A stretch of 31,305 nt of DNA. Source: Chromera velia. Lineage: Eukaryota > Sar > Chromeraceae. The stretch is taken from positions 6,352 through 37,656 of the forward strand of contig JAHBMJ010000988.1 in NCBI GenBank assembly GCA_018398765.1, read 5' to 3'. The notes beneath the pieces are model-generated. The model worked only from the letters and a program-made list of their open reading frames with translations. It did no database searches and was not told where the DNA came from. Shown here piece after piece: positions 22,893 through 31,305 of the stretch; the first letter of the stretch is position 1, and each line of letters starts with the position of its first letter. The translations under genes and the position numbers were made by a program.

Positions 22893-23435
22893 TGTGAAAA
22901 GTATGTGCGCGATGCGAGCGAGAATGCGTGCGTCACGAGCGAGAAGCGCCCTACGAATCCGGACGCGCGATGAAGCGTGGCGGTCTGGGATGCGCATGCA
23001 GGTAGACTGAATTGAAGAGCATGCTTGAAAGGCTGACTTGATTGAGAGAGCTTACTTCAATGTAGGGTGTGACACATCGAGCATAGCTAGCTAAGTGCTG
23101 ATCACTTCGTAAATGACTGAGTGACAGTGATGGTTGGCTGTGGCAGGTCAGAATTTTCATGTGTCTTTGAGTTGATCGTGTTGATGTTGACTTGCTTTGG
23201 GCCTCTCGAGTTTGAGTGTGACTGGAGGGCAGTATGGATTCAAAGGCTATGCGCACGCATAGGAAATATTCTTTCATTGACAGTCACTAGATTGATTTGA
23301 ACAAGTGGAAGCTGATGACTCTGCCCTGGTTGGACAGACTCCTTCTGTAAGTTGATGAATGGATGTGAGGTGATTCAGTTATATTGCCGTCTCCTCTAGT
23401 TGAATGGTAGGACAGCTAGCATCACACTTTTCTGT
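22893..23435 (+). repeat. 5' long terminal repeat
   Basis: 543 bp beginning TGTGAAAAG and ending CTTTTCTGT. It aligns without gaps to 28527-29069. It starts with TG but ends in GT rather than the usual CA; the short ends are imperfect inverted repeats (TGTGAAAAG against ACAGAAAAG). It should contain the element's promoter and R region, but I could not place a TATA box or transcription start. Confidence 0.95.
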
Positions 23436-23450
23436 GGTGCTCCCAGGCGC
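23435..23450 (+). other. Candidate primer-binding site for minus-strand DNA synthesis
   Basis: TGGTGCTCCCAGGCGC sits exactly at the 5' LTR/internal junction. Its TGG would pair with the CCA end of a tRNA whose 3' end reads TGGGAGCACCA. This is not the TGGTATCAGAGC type common in plant copia elements. The priming tRNA was not identified. Confidence 0.55.
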
Positions 23451-23524
23451 TTGAGGCAACTTTTTTGAGCTGGTCACCTTTCATCCTTCCCTTTCTCTCC
23501 TTGTTTGGTCTGTCTGTATGAAAG
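23451..23524 (+). other. Retrotransposon leader before gag
   Basis: About 75 bases of untranslated leader between the primer-binding site and the gag ATG, pyrimidine-rich toward the end. A packaging signal would be expected here by analogy; none is recognisable by eye. Confidence 0.5.
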
Positions 23525-24670
23525 ATGGCAGAGCCAAGGGGTCCCCAACAGTATTTTCCCCTGTTGGGGGCCACTGATTCAATCCTTTCCTGGAAGATCG
23601 CAGTCCAAGAGATGAAGATGACTGACCCTACGTGGCTTGGCTTAACCCAAGCGAGAAGACTGCATCTTGAGCCCTCTCAGGTTTTGAATGCAGTCAAGGC
23701 TGTCAAACATGTGCATTCGGCAATCCTTGGTGTGTTCATGCAACGCAATGCAGGTGCATTCAACCTGGAGGACGACGAGGAAGGGGGAGAGGAGGAGGGA
23801 GCTGTAGGAGAAGGAGTGGGAGACGACTATGAGGTGGAGCCGGTGCTCGACGACCTCGGTCTCCCCGAGGTAGACCCAGCAAGGGTCAACTACCCCCTCT
23901 TTAAGAGAGAGGTGTGGGCGGCGGTGGACCGGGCCTTTGGAATCGAGGACGTGGATATGAAAGATGCCATCACCGCAAAGTATGACGCCTTTTACAAGAG
24001 GAGGGGAGCTTTCGCCGCCAACCTCTCACTCATAGCCACTGAGTGGAGGAACCTGGAGGCGCAGGCTGTCCAGTTCGGTGTGAAGATCCTGAAGAAGAAG
24101 AAGGCGGAGTACCTCATGAATGCTGTCCCCCTTGAGTTGCAGACGATCTTGAGGATCACCCTCAAACAGGAACAGCATGACCCTGAGGCGATCTTACATG
24201 AGATCAAGGAGCTTGCATCTGCAGCTGGGAATTCCCTTGTGCAGGTGCTGGCTGGGAAGAAGCCCAGCAAGCAGGTGACTCGTCAGGGGCTTGAGATTGC
24301 CCTGTTTGCAGGACCTGGGGAGATCGGGCCTCGGGTGCCTGGTGGCCTTCGTGGTCGAGGTCGTGGACATGGACGTGGCAACGGCCACGGCAGAGGAGGT
24401 GGACACGGCGGTGGTGCCAGTGGGCGTAGTTCTGGCAGTGCTAGTGAGCAGCCGTCTCGAGGAGGAGGACAAGCAGGGAGAGGCAGAGGTGGACTCCGAG
24501 GTGATGGTCGTGGAGGTTCTCAGTCCGGGCAAGGGAGCTCGGGTTCGACCTTCAAAGGGAAGTGTCATAACTGCAAGCAGTACGGACATAAGCAAGCGGA
24601 TTGTCCGGACTTGCAGCAGTCGAGTGACAGAGTGGGTATGGTTGCCGACAGGCAGGGTATGGAGGTGTAG
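23525..24670 (+). CDS. gag: Retrotransposon Gag, CCHC zinc-knuckle nucleocapsid protein
   Basis: A 381-residue capsid/nucleocapsid protein of the copia-type element, expected to form virus-like particles that package element RNA. The N-terminal two thirds is a helical, charged capsid-like region with an acidic insertion (EDDEEGGEEEG, about residue 80). About residues 270-345 are rich in Gly, Arg and His, as in RNA-binding tails. A zinc knuckle CHNCKQYGHKQADC (C-x2-C-x4-H-x4-C, residues 347-360) lies near the C terminus. The first ATG is 90 bases after the 5' LTR. The stop is TAG at 24668. Pol continues in the same frame after a second TAG, unlike elements that use a -1 or +1 shift. Gag is uninterrupted. 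Confidence 0.9.
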   Translation: MAEPRGPQQYFPLLGATDSILSWKIAVQEMKMTDPTWLGLTQARRLHLEPSQVLNAVKAVKHVHSAILGVFMQRNAGAFNLEDDEEGGEEEGAVGEGVGDDYEVEPVLDDLGLPEVDPARVNYPLFKREVWAAVDRAFGIEDVDMKDAITAKYDAFYKRRGAFAANLSLIATEWRNLEAQAVQFGVKILKKKKAEYLMNAVPLELQTILRITLKQEQHDPEAILHEIKELASAAGNSLVQVLAGKKPSKQVTRQGLEIALFAGPGEIGPRVPGGLRGRGRGHGRGNGHGRGGGHGGGASGRSSGSASEQPSRGGGQAGRGRGGLRGDGRGGSQSGQGSSGSTFKGKCHNCKQYGHKQADCPDLQQSSDRVGMVADRQGMEV

Positions 24671-24748
24671 ACAGCGACGTTCGGTCGAGATAATCAGCGA
24701 GTGAACATCGTCGACGGCCGTGCTGCTAGCACGAGAGAGACTGCCTAG
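24671..24748 (+). other. In-frame gag-pol linker bounded by two TAG codons
   Basis: After the gag TAG (24668-24670) the same frame stays open for 25 codons and then meets TAG at 24746-24748, directly followed by ATG ATG and the protease region. Pol would therefore need readthrough of two stops, reinitiation at the ATG pair, or an ancestral sense codon at one or both sites. The sequence does not settle which. Confidence 0.7.
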
Positions 24749-27700
24749 ATGATGCAGGTACGTCGACCTGCAAGGTCTTCCCAGAGAGAGTTCTGGGAGT
24801 CCGACATTGCCTACCTCGACACTGGAGCTTCGAGATCCATCTTCCCCGAGTACTACCGTAAGTATGTCATCTGGAGCGAGGAGATCAACCGAGAGATCAA
24901 CCAGGCCGAGACGGAAGTGAAGCTGAAGGTCCATGAGGATGCTCTCTTTCGTTTCCCTTTCACTGAGAAGCAGACGGGCCTGTGCATGCCTGTGCATCAC
25001 AGAGCGTATCTCGTGAGAGACAGGGAGGACGGGTCTCAGTCAGTGGAACCGCTCCTTCGACCCCATAAGCTGGTTCTGATGGAGATGGCTGCCGACTCGT
25101 GGTTCGCAATCGTCGATGCCGTCTCTGGCGAGCTGAAAGAGTTCCGCATTGACTGCCCCAGAGGAGATCCGTCCTGCAACATTCCGTATGTTGTCATACA
25201 GAGCGCCGAGCGAGTGTACACCTCCCCGCACCGACTGTCTGCCGTCTCTTACGAGACTGCAATGATGTGGCACCGCCGCCTCCTACACTGTGGCGAAGAG
25301 AGGTTGGGAGGTACGTTGAAGGAGAATGGTTTGGTGGCCTGGAGAGACGTCCTTGATAAGGTTTGGAAAAGCTGCAATATCTGTGAGCAGAGGAACGCTG
25401 TGAGATCTACACCACCGAGAAGCCGACACCGGCGTGATGGGAAGAAGTTCGGTGAGGAGTGGTGGTGGGACCTGATGTTCGTGAAGGAGGTAGGGCACGG
25501 AGGCGTACACATCATCAGCGTCCTCGTCAAGCTCTTGCACCAATGGTGGAGCCTTCGTGTGTTGAAGACTAAGGACGAGGCCGACCAGCATCTACTTCAT
25601 CTGATCATCACTGAGCAGATCATCCCCAAGATCATCCGATCTGATAATGACACCGTGCTCAAGCTCGGCAAGACCAAGCAACTGGCTGCTGAGTACAATA
25701 TCTACCTCGAGCCGTCTCCTCCATATTGCCCCGAGTCCCATGGAGCAGTAGAGGTTGCGAACAGGGAGATTAGAATGATGCTGAGGAGTGTACTCAAGGA
25801 GATTGGCTGTGATGCCTACGTGTGGCCTGTTCTTATCCCCGGCATTGAGCAAACGCACAACGTGACCTTTGCTCCCCTGACAGGTGTGAGCCTGTGGTTT
25901 GGCCGTTTTCAGTCTTCCCCCCCTTTTGTTCTCCGTTTTGGAGACCCTGTCGTTTTCAGCCCCCTTCTGCTGATAAGTTTCTCTCTTTTCCTAGTGTGGA
26001 GGGGGTGTTCATTAACACAGTGAACGACACTTTGTGTGAAGTGTTGTATTACCCTCCGGAGACAGAGAGATGGACTGTCTACAAGCTGCACCCCATTGTC
26101 CCGAAGCCAGTGCGTCGGGGGGTGAAGGAAGCGTGGCTGGGCAGAGCAGCGCGACGCACAGGCAGAGGGAATGGGGATGGAGTAGGGGGTAGCACTGAGG
26201 ATGGAGAGAAGAACAAGTACGGCTGCAACTACTACGAGGACATGGACTACAAGTTTGAGGAGATTCCAGAACCGATGGTGCCTCTCGTGTCAGTCGAGGA
26301 GGTTTCTCCTTTGCGTCCTGTTCGTAGCGCTCTTGCAGAGATCGATGGAGTGCTGCAGCCCGTGCAGCTGATCGGTAAAATGGGAAAGAAGTCTGCTGAG
26401 GTTGCTCTGATGAGGATGGACCCTCTGGGCACGTGGAGACCGAGTGAGATCTGCCGTGTCAAGAAGGCGAAGATCGTTCACCTTTTCACGATGATGGACG
26501 GAGAGGTCCCCAAGGAGATTATGGATGCTGTGCAGAAGAGCGAGATCGACGGCAACGGAACAGGTGCTGTCCTGATCGAGGAGGTGCCTGTGCCTGTTGA
26601 CGTTGACGTCATTCCCGCAGACTTCACTGCTTTCCTACAGATGAAAGAGACTGCTCTCATGACTATGGCGACCCCGATGAAGTTCTCTGGTAGCACTGCT
26701 CAGAGGCCAGCTACCAGAAAGGAGATTAACAGCGGCATCTTCAACGGCGCCCTCATCAAAGAGTGGGCAAAGATCTTTCTGAACTCCGTGCTCGGAAAGA
26801 AGGTAGACCGTGATGAGGTGGTAGCTGTTCTGCCTCTCAGTGCTCGTTTCACATGGAAGGAGAACGGAGAGACAGGAGAGAGGGACATGAACGCGAGGGT
26901 GTATTCTCAGGGGTTCAAGGACCCTAGAGAGATGCCGACGTATGCCGGCACCCCGAGCATTCATTCCATCTACATTGCCATCATCTACATGCTCTCCAAG
27001 GACTTCCCCATGATGAAGGCCGATGTGTCTGGGGCTTTCCTCCAGGCAGAGAATATCTGTGATGAGAAGATCGGAATCCGAGTTCCCGGAATCAGGATTC
27101 TCCCTGATTTCCCAGACAAGAAGCCGAAGGAGTTGAGCAAGTTCACCGATGAGCAGTATGAGATCGTGAAGAAGAAGAGGAAAGAGTTGAAGGAGGGTGA
27201 GACCTACATCGCTGACAAGGCTCTGTAGGGAGGGCCTGGTTCGGCAAGGATGTTTTCAACCAAGACGAAGACTGAGTTGAAAGAGCTAGGCTTTGAGGAG
27301 ATCGATGAGTCCATTCACGTACAAAGAGAGACGAACACCAACGAGGTCAACGCTGTCATCTATCACCATGTTGACGACTTTGAGGGAGGTGCGATGGACA
27401 TCGAGGAGATCTTCAGCAAGTACGGGCACAGACTGTCTCTCGGCAGCCTCGTGTGAGTCGTCGACGGCGAGGTGGCAAAGTTTGTGGGCATTGAGCAGAT
27501 GAGATAGGGAAAGAAGATGTTCCTATCTCAGGCCTCTTTCCTCAACTCGCTGTGCGTTGATGATCTTCTTCCTGAGAAGAAGCGTATAGTGAGAGAGGAG
27601 GACATTGCCGGAGGATGACATGATTGATCTGTCCCTCAAGCCGCGCTACCAGTCCCTCATCGGCACTCTAGGGTGGGCCATCCATACCCAACCGAAAGTG

Positions 27701-28285
27701 CAGCCGTTCTTCTCGATTCTCTCTTCGAGAGCGAATTGTGTCAGCAAGAAGCTGATAGAGTGTCTGGCACTCATGTTGCAGGCACTCAAGGAGAGACCGT
27801 TTTCCCTCGAGCTCAGAGGGATCAACATCTCCACTGTCCTCCTCTAAATCTTCAACGACTCTTCCTTCTTCACTCTGTCGAAGGAAGGACGTCAGGCTTG
27901 GATGCATTTCCTGGTCGATGCGACGTGGAGGCTTGAGAGCGATGACGAGTGGAACCTTGTCGCGTGTGGTTCCAAGAGAACGAAGCAGAAATTCATCTCT
28001 TCCACCTCCTGTGAGATGGCATCGATGGTGGACGGCGTGAAGGCCGCCTACAAGACGCGTGACATTGCTTTCCGCCTCTTCGGGAAGCTGCCGAGAGTGA
28101 TTGTGGTCATGGACAGCAAGCCTCTGTATGACCAGATCGAATCTGGATTGGCACGTTCAGAGCCCCGCATGTAGAGCACTCTCAACTACCTCATGCAGGA
28201 GATCGGGGGTGAGGGTCTTGATGCACAGGTTGTGTGGGTGAAGAGGGAGTTTCAGAGGGCTGATGTGCTTACTCGAGCTGTCTAG
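24749..28285 (+). pseudogene. pol: Retrotransposon Pol (protease, integrase, RT, RNase H), broken reading frame
   Basis: Parts in order: protease DTGAS at about 24818; the zinc-binding pre-integrase module WHRRLLH...CNICEQ (about 25267-25390); an integrase core with Asp in WWWDLMF, Asp in RSDND and Glu in HGAVEVANREI; RT with KADVSGAFLQA (motif A, about 27015) and HHVDDF (catalytic VDD, about 27365); and RNase H ending near RADVLTRAV. Breaks: a frame change near 25955-25990, TAG at 27226 where related elements have Tyr (KAL-stop-GG against KALYGL), TGA at 27454, TAG at 27505, a frame change near 27600-27615, TAA at 27845 and TAG at 28172; the final TAG is at 28283. The flanking protein on each side of every break still reads as copia-like. 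The enzyme set is inferred to be inactive in this copy. Confidence 0.85.
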
Positions 28286-28526
28286 TGGTGAGCGAAAGGG
28301 GAAGAAAAGGAAGAGAGTGAAAAGAGGTGTTGGTTTTCTTCTTTGCACAGTACTTTGCTCTCTTTGATTTTCAGACTGTCTTCTCTTTCCCTCTCATCTC
28401 TTCTCTTTATCTCTGGATTTCCCTCTGCAAGAAGCCGAGCTGTTTTAATTTGATTAAACGGTGTGCTGCACTCGTATCCTTACAAATCTTTAAATGAAAG
28501 AGTTTTGGGGAAACGAGTGGGGGGTG
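28286..28526 (+). other. Retrotransposon 3' untranslated region
   Basis: About 240 bases between the end of pol and the 3' LTR. It starts with a purine-rich tract (about 28297-28327), then a pyrimidine-rich stretch, then the G-run before the LTR. No coding signal was seen. Confidence 0.6.
28515..28526 (+). other. Candidate polypurine tract
   Basis: The bases directly before the 3' LTR are GAGTGGGGGGTG, purine-rich with two T interruptions, the place where the plus-strand primer should form. A longer purine tract at about 28297-28327 is too far from the LTR to be the main primer but might act as a secondary one. Confidence 0.45.
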
Positions 28527-29069
28527 TGTGAAAAGTGTGTGCGCGATGCGAGCGAAAATGCGTGCGTCACAAGCGAGAAGCGCCCTACGAATCCGGATGC
28601 GTGATGAAGCGTGGCGGTCTGGGATGCGCATGCAGGTAGACTGAATTGAAGAGCATGTTTGAAAGGCTGACTTGATTGAGAGAGCTTACTTCAATGTAGG
28701 GTGTGACACATCGAGTATAGCTAGCTAAGCGCTGATCACTTCGTAAATGACTGAGTGACAGTGATGGTTGGCTGTGGCAGGTCAGAATTTTTATGTGTCT
28801 TTGAGTCGATCATGTTGATATTGACTTGCTTTGGGCCTCTTGAGTTTGAGTGTGACTGGAGGGCAGTATGGATTCAAAGGCTATGCGCACGTATAGGAAA
28901 TATTCTTTCATTGACAGTCACTAGATTGATTTGAACAAGTGGAAGCTGATGACTCTGCCCTGGTTGGACAGACTCCTTCTGTAAGTCGATGAATGGATGT
29001 GAGGTGATTCAGTTATATTGCCGTCTCCTCTAGTTGAATGGTAAGACAGCTAGCATCACACTTTTCTGT
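28527..29069 (+). repeat. 3' long terminal repeat
   Basis: 543 bp copy of 22893-23435. By hand I count about 16 differences (roughly 97% identity), all transitions and no insertions or deletions. It is followed at once by the CAAAG duplication. Confidence 0.95.
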
Positions 29070-29284
29070 CAAAGTACTTCAAGTGCTCTCAAAAAGGAAA
29101 AAGTCATTTTCGGGTCTAATTTCGACTCTCAAAATCTCTTAAACTTACTTTTCCATACAGGAGTGTGTACCCTACTTTTGAAGATTCAAAATGTTGGCAT
29201 TATATCGCACCATTCACATGGAGAGATACAAACATTGAGAAACGCTGCACACCACTGGCAGGTCCCTTCATTTAATGGAGAGAG

Positions 29285-29480
29285 AGACAAAGAGGCAGAG
29301 AGTCTTAATTACTCGGAGAGAGAATGAGGCAGAGAGTCTTAATCACTTTAACAGAAAGACAGAGAGAAAGAAGAACTCAAGTTTCTCTCCCTTTCCTTTT
29401 TTCTCACTCATTTACATGCAGTCAGACTGATACATACACACACAGAAGGAGAGAGAGCATGAGGCAGAGAGTTTTGATTG
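29285..29480. repeat. Purine-rich repeat patch, GAGGCAGAGAGTCTTAAT units
   Basis: GAGGCAGAGAGTCTTAAT occurs at 29292 and 29326, with a diverged third copy at 29461 (GAGGCAGAGAGTTTTGAT). The units lie in GA-rich DNA beyond the retrotransposon. Confidence 0.75.
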
Positions 29481-29564
29481 GTTATTCAGACAGAAAAAGA
29501 CATTGGATTTAAGTAACCCACTGCGACTTCGCTGGCTTTCCCTTTCATTTCTGCTTAAACTCAC

Positions 29565-29806
29565 CCTTATCCCCTCGTCGCCTGCTGCAAAGGGTCCATC
29601 CAGGGAGGGGGGAATCGACCGCCAGAAGATACGCGAGTAGAGTTCCAACCGCCCACGGGCAGAAGGAGCAGTAGAGGTCCGGACCGAAGAGGAAAAGGGT
29701 GATCACGAGAGACGCCAACATGCAAAGCAAAGGGGAGTGAAGCACAGTGAGATACAAAGTGGATACCCATACGCAGCGCCATGCTTGCATGCACACTGAC
29801 CATCCA
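29565..29806 (-). CDS. Possible exon of a minus-strand membrane protein, unknown
   Basis: On the minus strand an 80-codon exon candidate starts after TATAAG and ends at a strong donor (AAGG then GTGAGT, donor bases 29563-29564). The chosen frame has a long hydrophobic run, including VLHSPLLCMLASLVITLFLF and then AVGTLLAYLLAV, like two membrane segments, followed by basic CSRRRGDK. Boundary phases (two bases in, one base out) are compatible with splicing. A second minus-strand candidate, 30506-30578, lies between TGTTGCAG and GTGAGTC and might belong to the same gene. The linking exons are not resolved. Another frame is also open across the exon, so the call is tentative. Confidence 0.35.
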
Positions 29807-30800
29807 CTTATATTTACTAAGCAAACCCTTGCAGAGTTTTGGTTGCGTCTTACCACTAGACAGCGGTAAAGAACGAATGCGGAGTGTCCTTTCTCTTGAA
29901 CAAATTCAGAAAGGAACTCTGCTGAAGGATGGATTTAGTAGGTGCATTTCCGATGTCGTATAGCACACTTAGAATGCCTCATCCATCCACCGAGCAACCG
30001 TGAGGAAATGCAGGTATGCATAAGACTTCTTCGAGACTGATGAATGCAGAGTTTGGCAGAGTTTGCATCGCTTTTCTTCACTGACTTTTCCAAGAGAACC
30101 TTCCTCTTTTTTTTTTGAATTTTCTTGAAATTTTACAGGCGTTTCTCAGTCTTTCTACAATAAGATAGGCAAGCACAAAACTCTCTGTCACCAATCCATG
30201 CAGAAGGAGCGGCGTCTTCAATTCCAGACAGATGAATGTGAAGAGAACATGTGAATTAAAGATACAGACGGTTGAGGCAAATTAAAAGGAATCAAGCAAG
30301 TCTGTGGTAGCCGAAAGGTCGGTTGGTACAGGAGAGGCAGGAAATTACCTCCTCAGAGACCTATAAGAAGTTGACACATAAGCAACAACATCTAGATGAA
30401 GGTCAGACACTTCGGTGAGGATGTTGTAGACGGAGAGGAAGCAGAGCAACACGCACGAGACACAAGAAAGAACATGCACACAACTTGTGACATAAGGTGA
30501 CTCACTTGAGCACGGGCTTGTCATTAGTCTGAACGACGGGTTGTTGAACCATGCAGGGTGCATGATGGGGACGGGTTGCTGCAACAGTCAGATAACACAT
30601 GCATGTGCAACACTTTGATGAGTCTGTGTGTCTCACAACAAGGGTTGGAGAAGGACTTCACAGTCCGAGTCGTTTCTGTTACATAGGGCAGCCAATAAAA
30701 CTTCTCATACTGTAAAGAAAAGAAGTCAAAATTATTATTATATTAATATAGACCTGATTTCATGTAGAAAGCTTAATTTGGAATCCGAAAGCGCATGCAT
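29807..30800. other. Region with weak minus-strand exon signals
   Basis: A minus-strand candidate exon (30506-30578, between TGTTGCAG and GTGAGTC) and a minus-strand hydrophobic frame (30345-30584) are the only protein-like signals. No complete gene can be assembled by eye. Confidence 0.4.
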
Positions 30801-31102
30801 AGCCCCGGAAAGTGAAACTGGGGGCACTTACAAAACAAAAATACCCCAGCCCATATATACATGCATGCATGCACGCTAGTCTTTCGCCAAAAACCCGGCC
30901 CCGAAAGGCTAGATTTACGCCATGCGTGCCTCAGATGGCTGGGTGCTCAACCCTGGGCTTTTTTCCCGTAGAGGGGGGGGTTTGCGCGCTGTTTTTTTCC
31001 CGCGGGGGGGGGAGGGGGGTCGGCGCTACCATGCATGCATCGCAGCACCATGGTCGGTGTGCGTCAATCGTGTAGTTCTCATTTTTTTTGCTTTCCGGGG
31101 CT
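30801..31102. mobile_element. Short element with inverted ends AGCCCCGGAAAG/CTTTCCGGGGCT
   Basis: The left end AGCCCCGGAAAG (30801-30812) is exactly complementary to CTTTCCGGGGCT at 31091-31102, enclosing about 302 bp. The inside has ATGCATGC runs, the block CTTTCGCCAAAAACCCGGCC and G-homopolymers, and no convincing ORF. The layout is that of a miniature inverted-repeat element. I see no clear target-site duplication, which weakens the case; it could instead be part of a larger tandem repeat. Confidence 0.45.
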
Positions 31103-31128
31103 GTTTGTAAGCTTGCTTATGTCAGATG

Positions 31129-31305
31129 GCCCCGGAAAGCGAAGCGGGGGGCACTTATAAAACAGAAATACCCCAGCCCACGTATGTATGCATGCACGCG
31201 CAGTGTCTTTCGCCAAAAACCCGGCCCCGAAAGGCTAATTTGCGCCATGTGTACGTCAGCTAGATAGGTTTCCCAGGCTTTTTTCCTGGGGGGAGGGGGG
31301 GGGGG
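31129..31305. repeat. Second, truncated copy of the short inverted-end element
   Basis: Starting at GGCCCCGGAAAG (31128-31139), the sequence repeats 30802-30978 at an offset of about 327 bases, including the block CTTTCGCCAAAAACCCGGCC, and runs off the window. Substitutions are scattered and several are transitions. The gap between the end of copy 1 and the start of copy 2 is about 26 bases. Confidence 0.7.

Larger units (their letters stand above)
22888..29074 (+). mobile_element. Ty1/copia-type LTR retrotransposon with CAAAG target-site duplication
   Basis: A complete element of 6177 bp (22893-29069) lies between two copies of CAAAG (22888-22892 and 29070-29074). It has two 543-bp LTRs, a candidate primer-binding site, gag, pol and a G-rich tract before the 3' LTR. 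Protease and integrase precede reverse transcriptase, the order that defines Ty1/copia (Pseudoviridae-like) elements as opposed to Ty3/gypsy. Gag is open, but pol carries several stops and two frame changes, so this copy is probably not autonomous. The duplication could also be read as TCAAAG, with the LTR one base shorter. Confidence 0.95.

Noticed and set aside
25884-25994. A possible GT-AG intron inside pol explaining the frame change
   Set aside because: The interval is 111 bases, a multiple of three, so splicing it would not change frame; part of it also reads as copia-like protein. A small indel explains the data better.
30812-31110. Two plus-strand frames of 87 and 62 codons
   Set aside because: They lie inside the inverted-end element, contain G-homopolymer translation, and are not preserved in the second copy.

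Overview
This is a eukaryotic nuclear window. A 26-exon gene with GT-AG introns fills the middle, microsatellites are frequent, an LTR retrotransposon sits on the right, and a 63-base run of N marks an assembly gap. The gene structure (many 80-520 bp pyrimidine-rich introns, often containing CT or GT repeats) and the repeat content suggest a protist, perhaps an alveolate such as a chromerid. That lineage guess is inference only; nothing in the window fixes the species.

Layout. Positions 1-8488 are mostly non-coding or decayed: an AT-rich block (about 785-2270) with hairpins and a possible tRNA-derived SINE, two clusters of AGGTTCA repeats, a broken minus-strand reading frame (2272-2721), a plausible minus-strand terminal exon (3730-4026), a diverged direct duplication (about 4850-5090 and 5570-5810), a TA/TG microsatellite (7628-7730) and a CpG-rich palindromic patch (about 8025-8110). 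Positions 8489-21155 (+) hold one gene for a Brahma/SMARCA4/Snf2-type chromatin-remodelling ATPase. I rebuilt it as 26 exons totalling 4731 coding bases (1576 codons plus stop), in frame throughout: a possible degenerate QLQ, HSA, both SNF2 helicase lobes, a SnAC-like region and a long charged tail without a bromodomain. Just downstream is a possible short exon (21845-21957), then an AT-rich gene-free stretch.

Positions 22893-29069 are a Ty1/copia-type LTR retrotransposon of 6177 bp. It has 543-bp LTRs, a CAAAG target duplication, an intact gag with a CCHC knuckle, and a pol in the order protease, integrase, reverse transcriptase, RNase H. Pol is broken by several stop codons and two frameshifts. 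The LTRs differ at about 16 sites by my hand alignment, all transitions, about half in CpG context. Right of it are a purine-rich repeat patch, weak evidence for a minus-strand membrane-protein gene (exon 29565-29806), and at the edge a roughly 300-bp element with inverted ends followed by a second, truncated copy.

How the parts relate: the remodeller is the only clearly functional host gene. The retroelement and smaller repeats are insertions around it, and the decay pattern suggests C-to-T deamination. No tRNA, rRNA, CRISPR array or bacterial operon was seen.
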